Of a stretch of 64,000 bases of DNA, positions 42,482 through 51,235 are shown piece by piece. Each line of letters opens with the position of its first letter. Positions within the stretch are counted from its first letter, which is position 1. The translations under genes were made by a program, and so were the position numbers. This DNA comes from Sphingopyxis panaciterrae. GTDB taxonomy: Bacteria; Pseudomonadota; Alphaproteobacteria; Sphingomonadales; Sphingomonadaceae. The notes under the pieces were generated by a model. It saw only the letters and a list, made by a program, of their open reading frames with translations, was not told the DNA's origin and searched no databases. The stretch covers positions 1-64,000 of the forward strand of contig NZ_JAASQN010000002.1 of NCBI RefSeq assembly GCF_011762125.1. Reading direction: 5' to 3'.

Positions 42482-42628
42482 GGCGTCCGCCGCCATAGCG
42501 TGTGAAGGGCCATCGGCAAGCAAAACCTGATGAGATCGGCCCGGCGCGCGAATGACTCGGCCCGTCTCGTCGCGGGCTGGTCAAGGCGCTCGCATATGTG
42601 CCAGACATTGCCTATGGGTGGGGATGTC

Positions 42629-43690
42629 ATGCACGCCAATCGTTTCAAAATCGCACGCCTTTTCAAGCTGGCAGCCACCATGTTGTCGACCTGGGCGCTC
42701 ACCGCGTCGGCGCCGCTTCACGCGCAGGCCAGCGACGCAGGCTTTACAACCTATGTCCAGTCGCTGTGGCCAAAGGCGCAGGCGCGCGGGGTTTCGCGCG
42801 CGACCTTTGACCGGGTGACGGCGGGGCTCAGCTATAATGCGCGCGTCGTGGCGCTCGACCGCGACAATCTGGGCGCACCGCCCAATCCCAACACGCCGAT
42901 CCCGGCCTTTGCGCCATATAAGGCGAAGCATGTCGATGCCGCACGCATCGGCGGCGGGCGCAGCGTTCACGACCGGCTGCTGCCGCTCCTGTCACGGATC
43001 GAGCAGCGTACCGGGGTGCCGACGAGCATCATGATCGCGATCTTCGGGCATGAAACCGCCTATGGCAAGGTCACGGGCAATTTCGACCTGCCCGAGGCGC
43101 TGGCGACGCTCGCCTATGAAGGCCGCCGCCGCAGCCTGTTCGAACCCGAATTCCTCGCGACGCTGGAGATGGTCGAAAAGGGCGTGCCGCGCAGTGTGCT
43201 GAAGGGCAGTTGGGCGGGGGCTTTCGGTTATCCGCAATTCCTGCCGTCGGTTTATCTTCAGGTCGCCGAGGACGGCGATGGCGATGGCGTCGCCCGCATC
43301 TGGTCGAGCGAAGCCGATGCGATCGAATCGATCGGCGCCTATCTGCGCCGCGCCGGCTGGCGCGCGGGGCAGCCGTGGGGTGTCGCGGTGCGCGTTCCGG
43401 GCGGTTTCGACCGGAATCGTTTCGCAACCCGCCTCCAGCCGACACGCTGCCCGCGCGTTTTTGCGCGCTACAGCCGCTGGCGCAGTATGGCCGAATGGCG
43501 CGCCGATGGCTTCCAGCCGCTCAGCGGCCGCTGGCCCGACGGGCAGGTGCAGGCGACGTTGCTCGAACCCGATGGCCCGGGCAACACCGCCTATTTGCTG
43601 ACGGGCAATTATCGTGCGATACTCGACTATAATTGTTCCAACTTTTACGCGCTTTCTGTGGGGTTACTGGCGGATGAAATCGATCGTTAG
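42629..43690 (+). CDS. mltB: Lytic murein transglycosylase (MltB/SLT-like)
   Basis: Cleaves peptidoglycan glycan strands, leaving 1,6-anhydro ends. It has a signal peptide (about 1-32) and the MltB-type domain with catalytic Glu142 in IAIFGHETAYGKVTG and the segment LKGSWAGAFGYPQFLPSVYL. No lipobox Cys is visible, so the protein is probably soluble periplasmic. ATG 42629 follows GGTGGGGA; the frame opens at 42530. First of a wall-to-replication gene run; it overlaps the next gene. Confidence 0.9.
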   Translation: MHANRFKIARLFKLAATMLSTWALTASAPLHAQASDAGFTTYVQSLWPKAQARGVSRATFDRVTAGLSYNARVVALDRDNLGAPPNPNTPIPAFAPYKAKHVDAARIGGGRSVHDRLLPLLSRIEQRTGVPTSIMIAIFGHETAYGKVTGNFDLPEALATLAYEGRRRSLFEPEFLATLEMVEKGVPRSVLKGSWAGAFGYPQFLPSVYLQVAEDGDGDGVARIWSSEADAIESIGAYLRRAGWRAGQPWGVAVRVPGGFDRNRFATRLQPTRCPRVFARYSRWRSMAEWRADGFQPLSGRWPDGQVQATLLEPDGPGNTAYLLTGNYRAILDYNCSNFYALSVGLLADEIDR

Positions 43691-44678
43691 GGGCGGGGGC
43701 CTGATGGCAGGAGCGGCGTTGCTGCTCAGCGGATGCGGTAGTTTCGGTGGCAAGGGCGACAGTCGCCCCGTAACGGGCGCCGCGCCGGTTTCGGCGGCGG
43801 ACGTCGACGGGCCGGCAAAGCTGGGGGCGCCCTTCACCATCGGCGGCACGACCTATACGCCTGCCGATATCCCCGATTATGACGATGTCGGCTATGCCGG
43901 CTGGTACGGCGATGAACTCGCCGGGCAAGCCACGGCGAGCGGCGAAAGCTTTGATCCATCGGCGATCACCGCCGCGCACAAGACGCTGCCGCTGCCGAGC
44001 TATGTCGAGGTGACGGCGCTCGACACCGGGCGGACGATCCTGGTGCGGGTCAACGATCGCGGGCCAATGGTCAATGACCGGCTGATCGACCTGTCACGCG
44101 GCGCCGCCGAGCAGCTCGGGATCACCGGCGGCGGAGCGGCGGCCGTCCGCGTCCGCCGTACCAACCCGCCGGCGTCCGAACGTGCGCAGCTGCGCGGCGG
44201 CGGGGCGGTGCCTGACCGGATCGCCACTCCCGATTCGCTGCTGATGATCCTGCGCAACAAGCTCAAGGGCGTGCCCGTGCCGGCGGGCGCTTCGCCGGCG
44301 GGCACGGTAAAGCCGCTACCCGCCGCACCAAATGCTTCGTCCCCTGTAGCGCAGCCCGCCGGAGGCGATCGCTTCATCGTCGAGGGGCCGGGTGCGAAGA
44401 AGCCGGTGGCGAAACCTGCCGCAAAGCCTGTAACCAAGCCCGCGGCGCCCGCCGCCAAGCCCGCTCAGATCACCGTCGGCGGCTATGTGAAGGTTGCGAC
44501 CTTCAGCAACCAGAGCCGCGCCGCGGCAACCGCCAAGTCGCTTGGCGGAACCGTCGTCAAGGCCGGCAACCTCTGGCAGGTCCGCATGCCCTTCGGCAAC
44601 GATGCCGAGGCAAAGGCCGCGCTCGCCAAGGCGAAAGCAAAGGGATTCGGCGACGCAGTGGTCCTTCGCGACCGGTGA
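43674..44678 (+). CDS. rlpA: RlpA septal lytic transglycosylase with SPOR domain
   Basis: A 334-residue lipoprotein (lipobox LLLSGC near residues 16-21). It has an RlpA double-psi barrel domain (GYAGWYGDELAGQATASGES, DRGPMVNDRLIDLSRGAAEQ) that cleaves denuded glycan at the septum, a Pro/Ala/Lys-rich linker and a C-terminal SPOR domain (GYVKVATFSNQSRAAATAKS) binding denuded glycan at the division site. ATG 43674 overlaps the mltB-like gene by 17 bases. Confidence 0.93.
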   Translation: MKSIVRGGGLMAGAALLLSGCGSFGGKGDSRPVTGAAPVSAADVDGPAKLGAPFTIGGTTYTPADIPDYDDVGYAGWYGDELAGQATASGESFDPSAITAAHKTLPLPSYVEVTALDTGRTILVRVNDRGPMVNDRLIDLSRGAAEQLGITGGGAAAVRVRRTNPPASERAQLRGGGAVPDRIATPDSLLMILRNKLKGVPVPAGASPAGTVKPLPAAPNASSPVAQPAGGDRFIVEGPGAKKPVAKPAAKPVTKPAAPAAKPAQITVGGYVKVATFSNQSRAAATAKSLGGTVVKAGNLWQVRMPFGNDAEAKAALAKAKAKGFGDAVVLRDR

Positions 44679-45910
44679 CCCGCCGGCGCATGCGAATGGC
44701 TGGCATCAGACGGGGCGGCAGCATCGCGGCGCTCGCGATGATATCGCTGGTGACCGCGCTCCCCGCTGCCTCGGCGGATCGCAAGTCCGCGCCCGCGCCG
44801 GTCAGCCGCCCGCTCTATGTTACCCAGGCGCCGATCGTGATGCTCAAGGACCTCGATTCGGGCGCGATCCTGTTTTCGCGCGGTGCCGACAAGCGTTTCG
44901 CCCCCGCCTCGATGGCAAAGGTGATGACCGCCTATGTGGTGCTCGACCTGATCAGGAAGGGCGAATTGTCGCGCGACAAGCAATTCACCGTCGATGAAGC
45001 AACATGGAAGAAATGGAATGGCAGCACCGGCGGCTCGACGATGTTCCTGCGTCCGCGCGAGAAGGTTTCGGTCGATGAATTGCTGAAGGGCCTCATCACC
45101 GTTTCGGGCAACGACGCCGCCGCGGTCCTTGCGGTTGGCATCGACGGCAGCGAAGAAGCTTTTGTCAAACGGATGAATGCTATAGCGGCCCATATTGGTA
45201 TGGATTCGAGTCGATTCGGGACGCCGAACGGCTGGCCCGACGGCGGGGTGACCAAGGTCAGCGCCGCCGATCTCATCACGCTCGCCGACCGCCTGATCCG
45301 CGACCATCCCGACGCCTATGCGCGCTATTTCTCGATCCCGAAGCTCGAGCACGGCACGTCGCCCGATGGCAAGCCGATCGTCCAGCGCAACCGCAACCCG
45401 ATCCTCGGCCGCTTCGCCGGCGCCGACGGGCTCAAGACCGGCCACACCGCCGAGGCCGGCTATTGTTTCCTCGGTTCGGCGAAGCGCGGCGGACGGCGGC
45501 TGATCATGGTCGTCGCGGGGATGGGCAGCGAAAAGGCGCGGCGCGACGAGGCAGAACGACTGATGCGCTGGGGTTTCGATGAATGGGAAGGGCGCGAGCT
45601 CATTCCGGCAGGCGCCAGTCTTGGTCCCATCGATGTCGGGAAAGGCGCCGCGCCCGCGGTCGCGACCGAGGCGGGGATCGCGGTCCGGATGACGGTGCCG
45701 AAGGGCTATGCCGGCGGCTATCGCGCCGTGATGCGCACGCGGGCGCCGCTCGCCGCGCCGGTCGTGCGCGGCACGCCCATCGCCGACCTGATCGTCACGC
45801 CAGACGGCCTGCCGCCACAGACGACGCCGTTGCTCGCCGCCGCCGACGTTCGCGAGGGTGGCTGGTGGGCGCGGACGCGCACCGGCTTTTACCGGCTGAC
45901 GGGCTGGTGA
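44675..45910 (+). CDS. dacF: D-alanyl-D-alanine carboxypeptidase (PBP5/6-like)
   Basis: A serine D,D-carboxypeptidase trimming the terminal D-Ala of peptidoglycan stem peptides. The catalytic motifs are SxxK (SMAKVMTAYV), SxN (SGNDAAAVL) and KTG (LKTGHTAEAG). The signal peptide is near the N-terminus, and the C-terminal domain follows (about 290-411). The GTG start at 44675 overlaps the rlpA stop; ATG 44690 or 44696 would give a cleaner signal peptide. Family name used with caution. Confidence 0.88.
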   Translation: MTRRRMRMAGIRRGGSIAALAMISLVTALPAASADRKSAPAPVSRPLYVTQAPIVMLKDLDSGAILFSRGADKRFAPASMAKVMTAYVVLDLIRKGELSRDKQFTVDEATWKKWNGSTGGSTMFLRPREKVSVDELLKGLITVSGNDAAAVLAVGIDGSEEAFVKRMNAIAAHIGMDSSRFGTPNGWPDGGVTKVSAADLITLADRLIRDHPDAYARYFSIPKLEHGTSPDGKPIVQRNRNPILGRFAGADGLKTGHTAEAGYCFLGSAKRGGRRLIMVVAGMGSEKARRDEAERLMRWGFDEWEGRELIPAGASLGPIDVGKGAAPAVATEAGIAVRMTVPKGYAGGYRAVMRTRAPLAAPVVRGTPIADLIVTPDGLPPQTTPLLAAADVREGGWWARTRTGFYRLTGW

Positions 45911-46533
45911 GCGGACGGTTCATTTCGCTCGAGGGCGGCGAGGGGGTCGGCAAATCGACCCAGCTTCGCGCGCTCGCCGCCGCGCTCGCCGAACGCGGCG
46001 TCGAAAGCGTCGTCACGCGCGAACCCGGCGGCAGCGCCGGGGCCGAAGCGATCCGCAATCTCCTGATGGAGGGTAGCGATGACCGCTGGGATGCGCGCAG
46101 CGAAGCGTTGCTGTTCGCCGCAGCGCGCGCCGACCATGTCGGGCGGGCGATCCGTCCCGCGCTTGCACGCGGCGCCTGGGTGCTGTGCGACCGTTTCGTC
46201 GATTCGTCGCGCGCCTATCAAGGCGGCGGTGGCGGGATCACCGATGCCGAAATCATGGCGCTCCACGGCTTTGGTTCGCTGGGGCTGCTTCCCGACCGGA
46301 CCTTCCTGCTCACCGTCAGTCCGGCCGAGGCGGCACGCCGCCTGTCGCTGCGCGACGCGGCGGGCACCGATCGCATGGGAAGCAAACCCGCCGACTACCA
46401 GGCGCGCCTCGCCGCGCGCTTTGCTGAAATGGCGGCGGGCGAACCGGGCCGCTGGCGCGTGATCGACGCCGACGCGCCCGCCGATGCGGTCACCGCGGCG
46501 ATCCTTGCCGAACTCGCCGGATGGCTGCCATGA
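45907..46533 (+). CDS. tmk: Thymidylate kinase
   Basis: Phosphorylates dTMP to dTDP. The P-loop is EGGEGVGKST at the N-terminus, the dTMP-binding motif DRFVDSSRAYQGGGGG follows, and a LID-like segment with RLSLRDAAGTDRMGS. The start is GTG 45907, overlapping the dac stop (GTGA) and giving 208 residues, the usual size; the frame upstream is inside the carboxypeptidase gene. Confidence 0.93.
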   Translation: MSGRFISLEGGEGVGKSTQLRALAAALAERGVESVVTREPGGSAGAEAIRNLLMEGSDDRWDARSEALLFAAARADHVGRAIRPALARGAWVLCDRFVDSSRAYQGGGGGITDAEIMALHGFGSLGLLPDRTFLLTVSPAEAARRLSLRDAAGTDRMGSKPADYQARLAARFAEMAAGEPGRWRVIDADAPADAVTAAILAELAGWLP

Positions 46534-47498
46534 TCGGCCATCAGGATGCGGAGAGCGCCTTTCTTGAGGCCTGGTCGGGCGGGCGCCTCCATCACGCCTG
46601 GCTGCTCGCCGGACCACAGGGGATGGGGAAGGGCGCCTTTGCTGCGCGCGTAGCCCGCTTCCTGGTCACGCACGGCCGTGGCGGCGACGGGGCGTCCGTC
46701 ACGCTCGATGACCCCGGCGACGGCGCCGCAGCGCGGCTCGTCGATGCCGGCAACCATCCGGAAATCCTGTCGCTGACGCGCCAGCCGAAGGACAAGAGCA
46801 AGGACCTCGCGCGCAACATCACGATCGATCAGGTGCGGCAGATGATCCGCCGCCTGCACCTGTCGCTTTCGCTCGGCGATTGGCGGGTCATCATCGTCGA
46901 CGCGGTCGACGATCTGGAGACCGACGGCGCGAACGCGCTGCTCAAGACGCTCGAGGAACCGCCCGCCAAGACGCTGTTCCTGCTGATCAGCCATTCGCCC
47001 GGCCGACTGCTGCCGACGATCCGGTCGCGGTGCAGAACGCTTCGTTTTCAACCCGTTGCTAGTGACGTCATGACGTCGTGGCTGCACGACCTGCGCCCGA
47101 TGCTCGACATGGCCGAAGTGCGCGCGATCGTCGCCGCGGCAGGCGGCGTGCCCGGCAAGGCCATCGCGCTGATCGACAGCGATGTCGCTGTCATGGAAAA
47201 AAAACTGCTCGCCATTGCGGCGAGCGGCGATCCCGGCAACCGGCTTCGCGAGGCGCTCGCGCGCGAGGTCGCGGGAACGAGCAACCGCGCACGGCTCGAA
47301 CTGGTGATCGATATCGTTCCGGGCCTGCTCGCCCGGCTAGCCCGCGAGCGCCCGGTGGCCGAGATCGCGCCGGTGCTCGCGCAATGGGATCGGGTGCAGC
47401 GCACGGTACGCGACGCGGTGCGCGGATCCTATGACGGCGCGATGGTCGGGTTCGAGATCGGCAACTGCCTCGCCGAACTGGCGCCGCCGCCGCGATGA
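46530..47498 (+). CDS. holB: DNA polymerase III delta' subunit
   Basis: Part of the clamp loader that places the sliding clamp on DNA. A Walker A-like motif (GPQGMGKGAFAARV) follows the N-terminal HHAWLLA segment, then VRQMIRRLHLSLSLGDWRVI, the IIVDAVDDLETDGANALLKT box and sensor-1-like FLLISHSPGRLLPTIRSRCR. I prefer ATG 46530, which overlaps the tmk stop (ATGA); ATG 46521 adds three residues. Operon position after tmk is the usual bacterial order. Confidence 0.9.
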   Translation: MIGHQDAESAFLEAWSGGRLHHAWLLAGPQGMGKGAFAARVARFLVTHGRGGDGASVTLDDPGDGAAARLVDAGNHPEILSLTRQPKDKSKDLARNITIDQVRQMIRRLHLSLSLGDWRVIIVDAVDDLETDGANALLKTLEEPPAKTLFLLISHSPGRLLPTIRSRCRTLRFQPVASDVMTSWLHDLRPMLDMAEVRAIVAAAGGVPGKAIALIDSDVAVMEKKLLAIAASGDPGNRLREALAREVAGTSNRARLELVIDIVPGLLARLARERPVAEIAPVLAQWDRVQRTVRDAVRGSYDGAMVGFEIGNCLAELAPPPR

Positions 47499-47553
47499 TG
47501 TTCGCGGCGATGCTGATGGCCGCCATCCGGCCGGTTGCGGACATTCGAGTTAT

Positions 47554-47647
47554 CGTCACCCCGGACTTGATCCGGGGTCCCGCTTGACGCCGAAAACCGC
47601 TGGTGCCTTCAAAAAAAGCGGGATCCCGGGTCAAGCCCGGGGTGACG
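47554..47647. repeat. Palindromic repeat, type 2
   Basis: Arms CGTCACCCCGGACTTGATCC... and ...GGTCAAGCCCGGGGTGACG. Left flank CCGGTTGCGGACATTCGAGT. Part of the 366-base gap between holB and metG, which holds only this and the next repeat with short flanks. Confidence 0.85.
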
Positions 47648-47688
47648 GACGGGAAGGCAAGGAGGGGCCGATTTCTGCCGCATCAAGC

Positions 47689-47777
47689 GTGTACCCCGGC
47701 GAATGCCGGGGTCCAGAGCGCTGGAGAGCCGGCGCCGCGTGGTACCGCCCTGGACCCCGGCATTCGCCGGGGTACAC
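47689..47777. repeat. Palindromic repeat, type 4, perfect 28-bp arms
   Basis: GTGTACCCCGGCGAATGCCG... (47689-47716) and its exact complement (47750-47777). The right flank AACGGCCGCTTCCCACCCCA matches other copies. It lies 88 bases upstream of metG, so the hairpin may influence metG transcription or mRNA stability. Confidence 0.85.
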
Positions 47778-47864
47778 AGTGGGCAGGACGAACGGCCGCT
47801 TCCCACCCCAATACCGACATCGACGATGCTTCCCCTTCCGCGCTCCACCGGCTAAGGCGCGGCC

Positions 47865-49448
47865 ATGTCTGAAAACACCGCACCCTTTTATATCACGACC
47901 GCGATCAGCTACCCCAATGGGCGCCCGCATATCGGCCACGCCTATGAAGCGATCGCGACCGATGTCATGGCGCGGTTCCAGCGCGCGCGCGGCCGCGACG
48001 TGCGGTTGATCACCGGCACCGACGAACATGGGCTGAAGATGTTTCAGACGGCACGCGACCAGGGCCGTGAAACGATCGACCTTGCGAACGAAATGTCGGG
48101 ATATTTCCGTGAGATGTATGCCAAGCTGAATATCAGCTACGACAATTTCATGCGCACGTCCGACGCCGCGCATCACGCCGCATCGCAAGCGATCTGGCGC
48201 GCGATGGAGGCCAATGGCGATCTGTATCTTGATCGGTACGAAGGCTGGTATTCGATCCGCGACGAAGCGTTTTACGACGAAAGCGAACTGACCGACGGGG
48301 AAGGGGGCACCCGCCTCTCGCCGCAAGGCACCCCCGTCGAATGGACGGTCGAGGAAAGCTGGTTCTTCCGCCTCTCGAAATATCAGGACAAGCTGCTCGC
48401 GCTCTACAACGATCAGCCCGATTTCATCCGCCCCGACAGCCGGCGCAATGAAGTGCTGCGCTTCGTCGAGGGCGGGCTCAAGGATCTCAGCGTCTCGCGC
48501 ACCAGTTTTGACTGGGGTGTGCCGGTTCCGGGTTCACCCGGCCATGTGATGTATGTGTGGGTCGATGCGTTGACCACCTATCTCTCGGGGCTCGGCTATC
48601 CCGACCCCGCCAGCGATTTCGGCACATTCTGGCCAGCGAACATCCATATGATCGGCAAGGATATCGTTCGTTTTCATACAGTTTACTGGCCGGCCTTCCT
48701 GATGAGTGCGAATCTGCCGCTGCCCAAACAGGTCTTCGGCCACGGCTTTCTGCTCAACCGCGGCGAGAAGATGTCGAAATCGCTCGGCAATGTCGTCGAT
48801 CCGATGGCGCTCGCCGATCAGTTCGGCGTCGATGCGCTGCGCTATTATCTGCTTCGCGAAGTCAGCTTCGGGCAGGACGGCACCTATTCGGCCGAAGCAA
48901 TCGTTCGCGCCGCCAACGCCGATCTGGCGAACAGCTTCGGCAACCTTGCCCAGCGTAGCTTGTCGATGATTTTCAAGAATTTGGATGGCAAGCTTTCGGC
49001 CGACTATACCCCTGGACAAGATGACGTCGACCTGCTTGGCGAGGTGAATAAAATGGCGGGCGAAGGCCTCCCGAACGCATTCGAGGAACTCGCTTTCTCG
49101 GTCGGGATCGAGGATTGGCTGCGCGCGGTGTTCGCCTGTAACCAATATGTCGATACGCAGGCGCCCTGGGCCCTGCGCAAGAGTGATCCCGAACGGATGC
49201 GCGCGGTGTTGATGACATTGTTCCAGGCCGTCCGCACGCTCGCCATCGCGATCCGGCCTGTCGTCCCGGCGGCGGCCGACAAATTGCTCGGCCAGATGGG
49301 CATCGCCGAAGATGCGCGCGATTTTGCGGCGCTTTCCGATCCGTCATGGTTCGCGGAGCTCGCCGCGAGCGGCTTTGCTGTCGGCCAGCCCGTGCCGATC
49401 TTTCCCCGCCTCGAAGTGCCTGAGGGAGAAGGGGAAGGGGAGGCATAA
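47865..49448 (+). CDS. metG: Methionyl-tRNA synthetase
   Basis: Class I synthetase with HIGH motif (GRPHIGHAYEAIATDV) and KMSKS motif (NRGEKMSKSLGNVVDPMA). The connective region WDWGVPVPG-like (FDWGVPVPGSPGHVMYVWVD) lies between them. 527 residues and no C-terminal EMAPII/tRNA-binding domain, as in the shorter alphaproteobacterial enzymes. Its stop overlaps the tatD start (TAATG). Confidence 0.95.
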   Translation: MSENTAPFYITTAISYPNGRPHIGHAYEAIATDVMARFQRARGRDVRLITGTDEHGLKMFQTARDQGRETIDLANEMSGYFREMYAKLNISYDNFMRTSDAAHHAASQAIWRAMEANGDLYLDRYEGWYSIRDEAFYDESELTDGEGGTRLSPQGTPVEWTVEESWFFRLSKYQDKLLALYNDQPDFIRPDSRRNEVLRFVEGGLKDLSVSRTSFDWGVPVPGSPGHVMYVWVDALTTYLSGLGYPDPASDFGTFWPANIHMIGKDIVRFHTVYWPAFLMSANLPLPKQVFGHGFLLNRGEKMSKSLGNVVDPMALADQFGVDALRYYLLREVSFGQDGTYSAEAIVRAANADLANSFGNLAQRSLSMIFKNLDGKLSADYTPGQDDVDLLGEVNKMAGEGLPNAFEELAFSVGIEDWLRAVFACNQYVDTQAPWALRKSDPERMRAVLMTLFQAVRTLAIAIRPVVPAAADKLLGQMGIAEDARDFAALSDPSWFAELAASGFAVGQPVPIFPRLEVPEGEGEGEA

Positions 49449-50224
49449 TGCTCGTCGATTCGCACTGCCACCTCAATTACAAGGGGCTTGCCGAGCAACA
49501 GGGCGAGGTGCTGGCGCGTGCGCGGGAAAGAGGCGTCACCGCGATGCTCAACATCGCGACGCGCGAAAGCGAATGGGACGATGTGCTCGCGGCGGCCGAG
49601 GCGAACGACGACGTCTGGGCCAGCGTCGGTATTCATCCGCACGACGCCGACCATCATCCCGATGTCGATACCGCCAAGCTGGTCGAACGCGCGGCGCATC
49701 CGCGCGTCATCGGCATCGGTGAGACCGGGCTCGATTATTATTACGACAAGAGCGATCGGCAGCGGCAGCAGGACAGCTTCCGCCGCCATATCCATGCCTC
49801 ACAGCAGACCGGGCTGCCGGTGATCATCCACACACGCGATGCCGAAGCCGACACGCTGGCGGTGCTCGGCGAGGAAATGGGCCGGGCGACGTTTCCCGCT
49901 GTCATCCATTGCTTCACCGCGAGCGACGATTTTGCCCGGAAGGCGCTCGATCTCGGCCTCTATATCTCGATATCGGGGATCGTGACCTTCAAGAACGCCG
50001 CCGACCTTCAGGCGACCGCGAAATGGCTGCCGCAGGACCGGCTGCTGATCGAAACCGACTCCCCCTTCCTTGCCCCCGTGCCGCACCGCGGCAAGACCGG
50101 CGAGCCGGCGTTCGTCGCCGATACGCTGGCCTATCTCGCGGCGTTGCGCGACGAGGATCCGGGGGCGCTGGCAGTCGCGACAAGCGCCAATTTCTACGCG
50201 CTTTTCAACAAGGCCGCACCATGA
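49448..50224 (+). CDS. tatD: TatD-family metal-dependent DNase
   Basis: A 258-residue TIM-barrel hydrolase. The metal-binding HxH is in MLVDSHCHLNYKG, with Glu in GIGETGLDYYYDKS, His in PVIIHTRDAEAD, and the final Asp in LLIETDSPFLAP. The family acts as 3'-5' DNase/RNase or D-amino-acid hydrolase. It is coupled to metG by a one-base overlap (stop TAA, start ATG). Confidence 0.93.
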   Translation: MLVDSHCHLNYKGLAEQQGEVLARARERGVTAMLNIATRESEWDDVLAAAEANDDVWASVGIHPHDADHHPDVDTAKLVERAAHPRVIGIGETGLDYYYDKSDRQRQQDSFRRHIHASQQTGLPVIIHTRDAEADTLAVLGEEMGRATFPAVIHCFTASDDFARKALDLGLYISISGIVTFKNAADLQATAKWLPQDRLLIETDSPFLAPVPHRGKTGEPAFVADTLAYLAALRDEDPGALAVATSANFYALFNKAAP

Positions 50225-50237
50225 CGTCACGCATTTT

Positions 50238-51002
50238 ATGAAACTTCGGATCCTTGGCTGCGGGACGTCGTCGGGCGTGCCGCGGATCGGCAACGACTGG
50301 GGGCAGTGCGATCCCGACAACCCGCGTAACCAGCGCAGCCGCGCCTCGATCCTGATCTCGCTTGGCGGCTTCCGGTTGCTCGTCGATACCAGTCCCGACA
50401 TGCGGCTGCAGCTGCTCGACGCCCATGTCGGAGAGGTCAATGCGGTGATCTGGACGCATGAGCACGCCGACCATTGCCACGGGCTCGACGACTTGCGCCA
50501 GATCATGCATTTGCGCCGGTCGGCAGTGCCGGCCTATGCGCGCGACCATGTGCTCGACATATTGAAATGGCGCTTCACCTACGCCTTTGCCGGCAATGCC
50601 GGGTATCCGGCGTCGGTCGATCCGATCGACCTGATGGATCATCAATCGATCGGACCGATCGAGGTGTCGGCAATCGAAATGCCGCACGGGCCGATCAAGG
50701 CGACCGGCCTGATCTTCAGCGATGGTGCGCACAAGATTGCCTATGCCACGGATTTTTCGAAGTTTACCGACGAGATGGTCGACTTTTTCCAGGGCGTCGA
50801 CCTGTTCGTGATCGACGCCTTGCGGCGCTATCCGCATCCGACGCATCCGCATCTGCAAATGTCGCTCGAGGGTCTGGCCAAGGTCGGCAATCCGCGGGCG
50901 ATCATCACGCATATGGATAATACGATGGATTACGACGATCTGGCGGGCGAGTTGCCGCCGGGGGTCGAGCCGGGTTATGACGGGCTGGAGGTGCAGCTAT
51001 GA
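50238..51002 (+). CDS. MBL-fold metallohydrolase (PhnP-like)
   Basis: A 254-residue metallo-beta-lactamase-fold protein with the metal motif HEHADHCHGLDDLR and the N-terminal LRILGCGTSSGVPRIG pattern shared with PhnP-type phosphodiesterases and TatD-linked hydrolases. Substrate unknown. I chose ATG 50238; the frame opens at 50070 inside tatD. tatD-MBL adjacency is common in alphaproteobacteria. Confidence 0.88.
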   Translation: MKLRILGCGTSSGVPRIGNDWGQCDPDNPRNQRSRASILISLGGFRLLVDTSPDMRLQLLDAHVGEVNAVIWTHEHADHCHGLDDLRQIMHLRRSAVPAYARDHVLDILKWRFTYAFAGNAGYPASVDPIDLMDHQSIGPIEVSAIEMPHGPIKATGLIFSDGAHKIAYATDFSKFTDEMVDFFQGVDLFVIDALRRYPHPTHPHLQMSLEGLAKVGNPRAIITHMDNTMDYDDLAGELPPGVEPGYDGLEVQL

Positions 51003-51175
51003 CGATGGAAACCGGCGCCGACATGCTGTGGTTCGCGATGGCGCTGACCCTGGTCGTCAGCGCGCTCGTCGCGCGCCAACTCAAATTGGCCGACTGGCTA
51101 AAAATGGGGCTGGCGTGGCTGGCGATCTTCGCGCTCGTGTTCCTGGTGATCCGAACCTACCAGCTCGTGGCATGA
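50999..51175 (+). CDS. Small two-helix membrane protein (58 aa)
   Basis: An open frame missed at a 60-residue cut-off: ATG 50999 overlaps the MBL gene stop by 3 bases (ATGA). The product has two hydrophobic helices (about 9-25, ADMLWFAMALTLVVSALVA, and 36-52, GLAWLAIFALVFLVI) joined by RQLKLADWLKM. No signal peptide cleavage site. Real coding is supported by the overlap and the helix pair; the function is unknown. It may be the membrane companion of the MBL hydrolase. Confidence 0.7.
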   Translation: MTMETGADMLWFAMALTLVVSALVARQLKLADWLKMGLAWLAIFALVFLVIRTYQLVA

Positions 51176-51210
51176 CATGAGGGGGGCTCGCTTCCCTATA
51201 TCGATTTAAC

Positions 51211-51224
51211 ATAATATATATTAT
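51211..51224. promoter_or_regulatory. AT-rich 14-bp palindrome before mazG
   Basis: ATAATATATATTAT is a perfect 14-bp palindrome inside a strongly AT-rich stretch (51196-51236), 12 bases before the mazG ATG, in an otherwise GC-rich genome. It may be a promoter/operator; no Shine-Dalgarno separates it from the start. Function is inference. Confidence 0.5.
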
Positions 51225-51235
51225 CGGATAATTAG

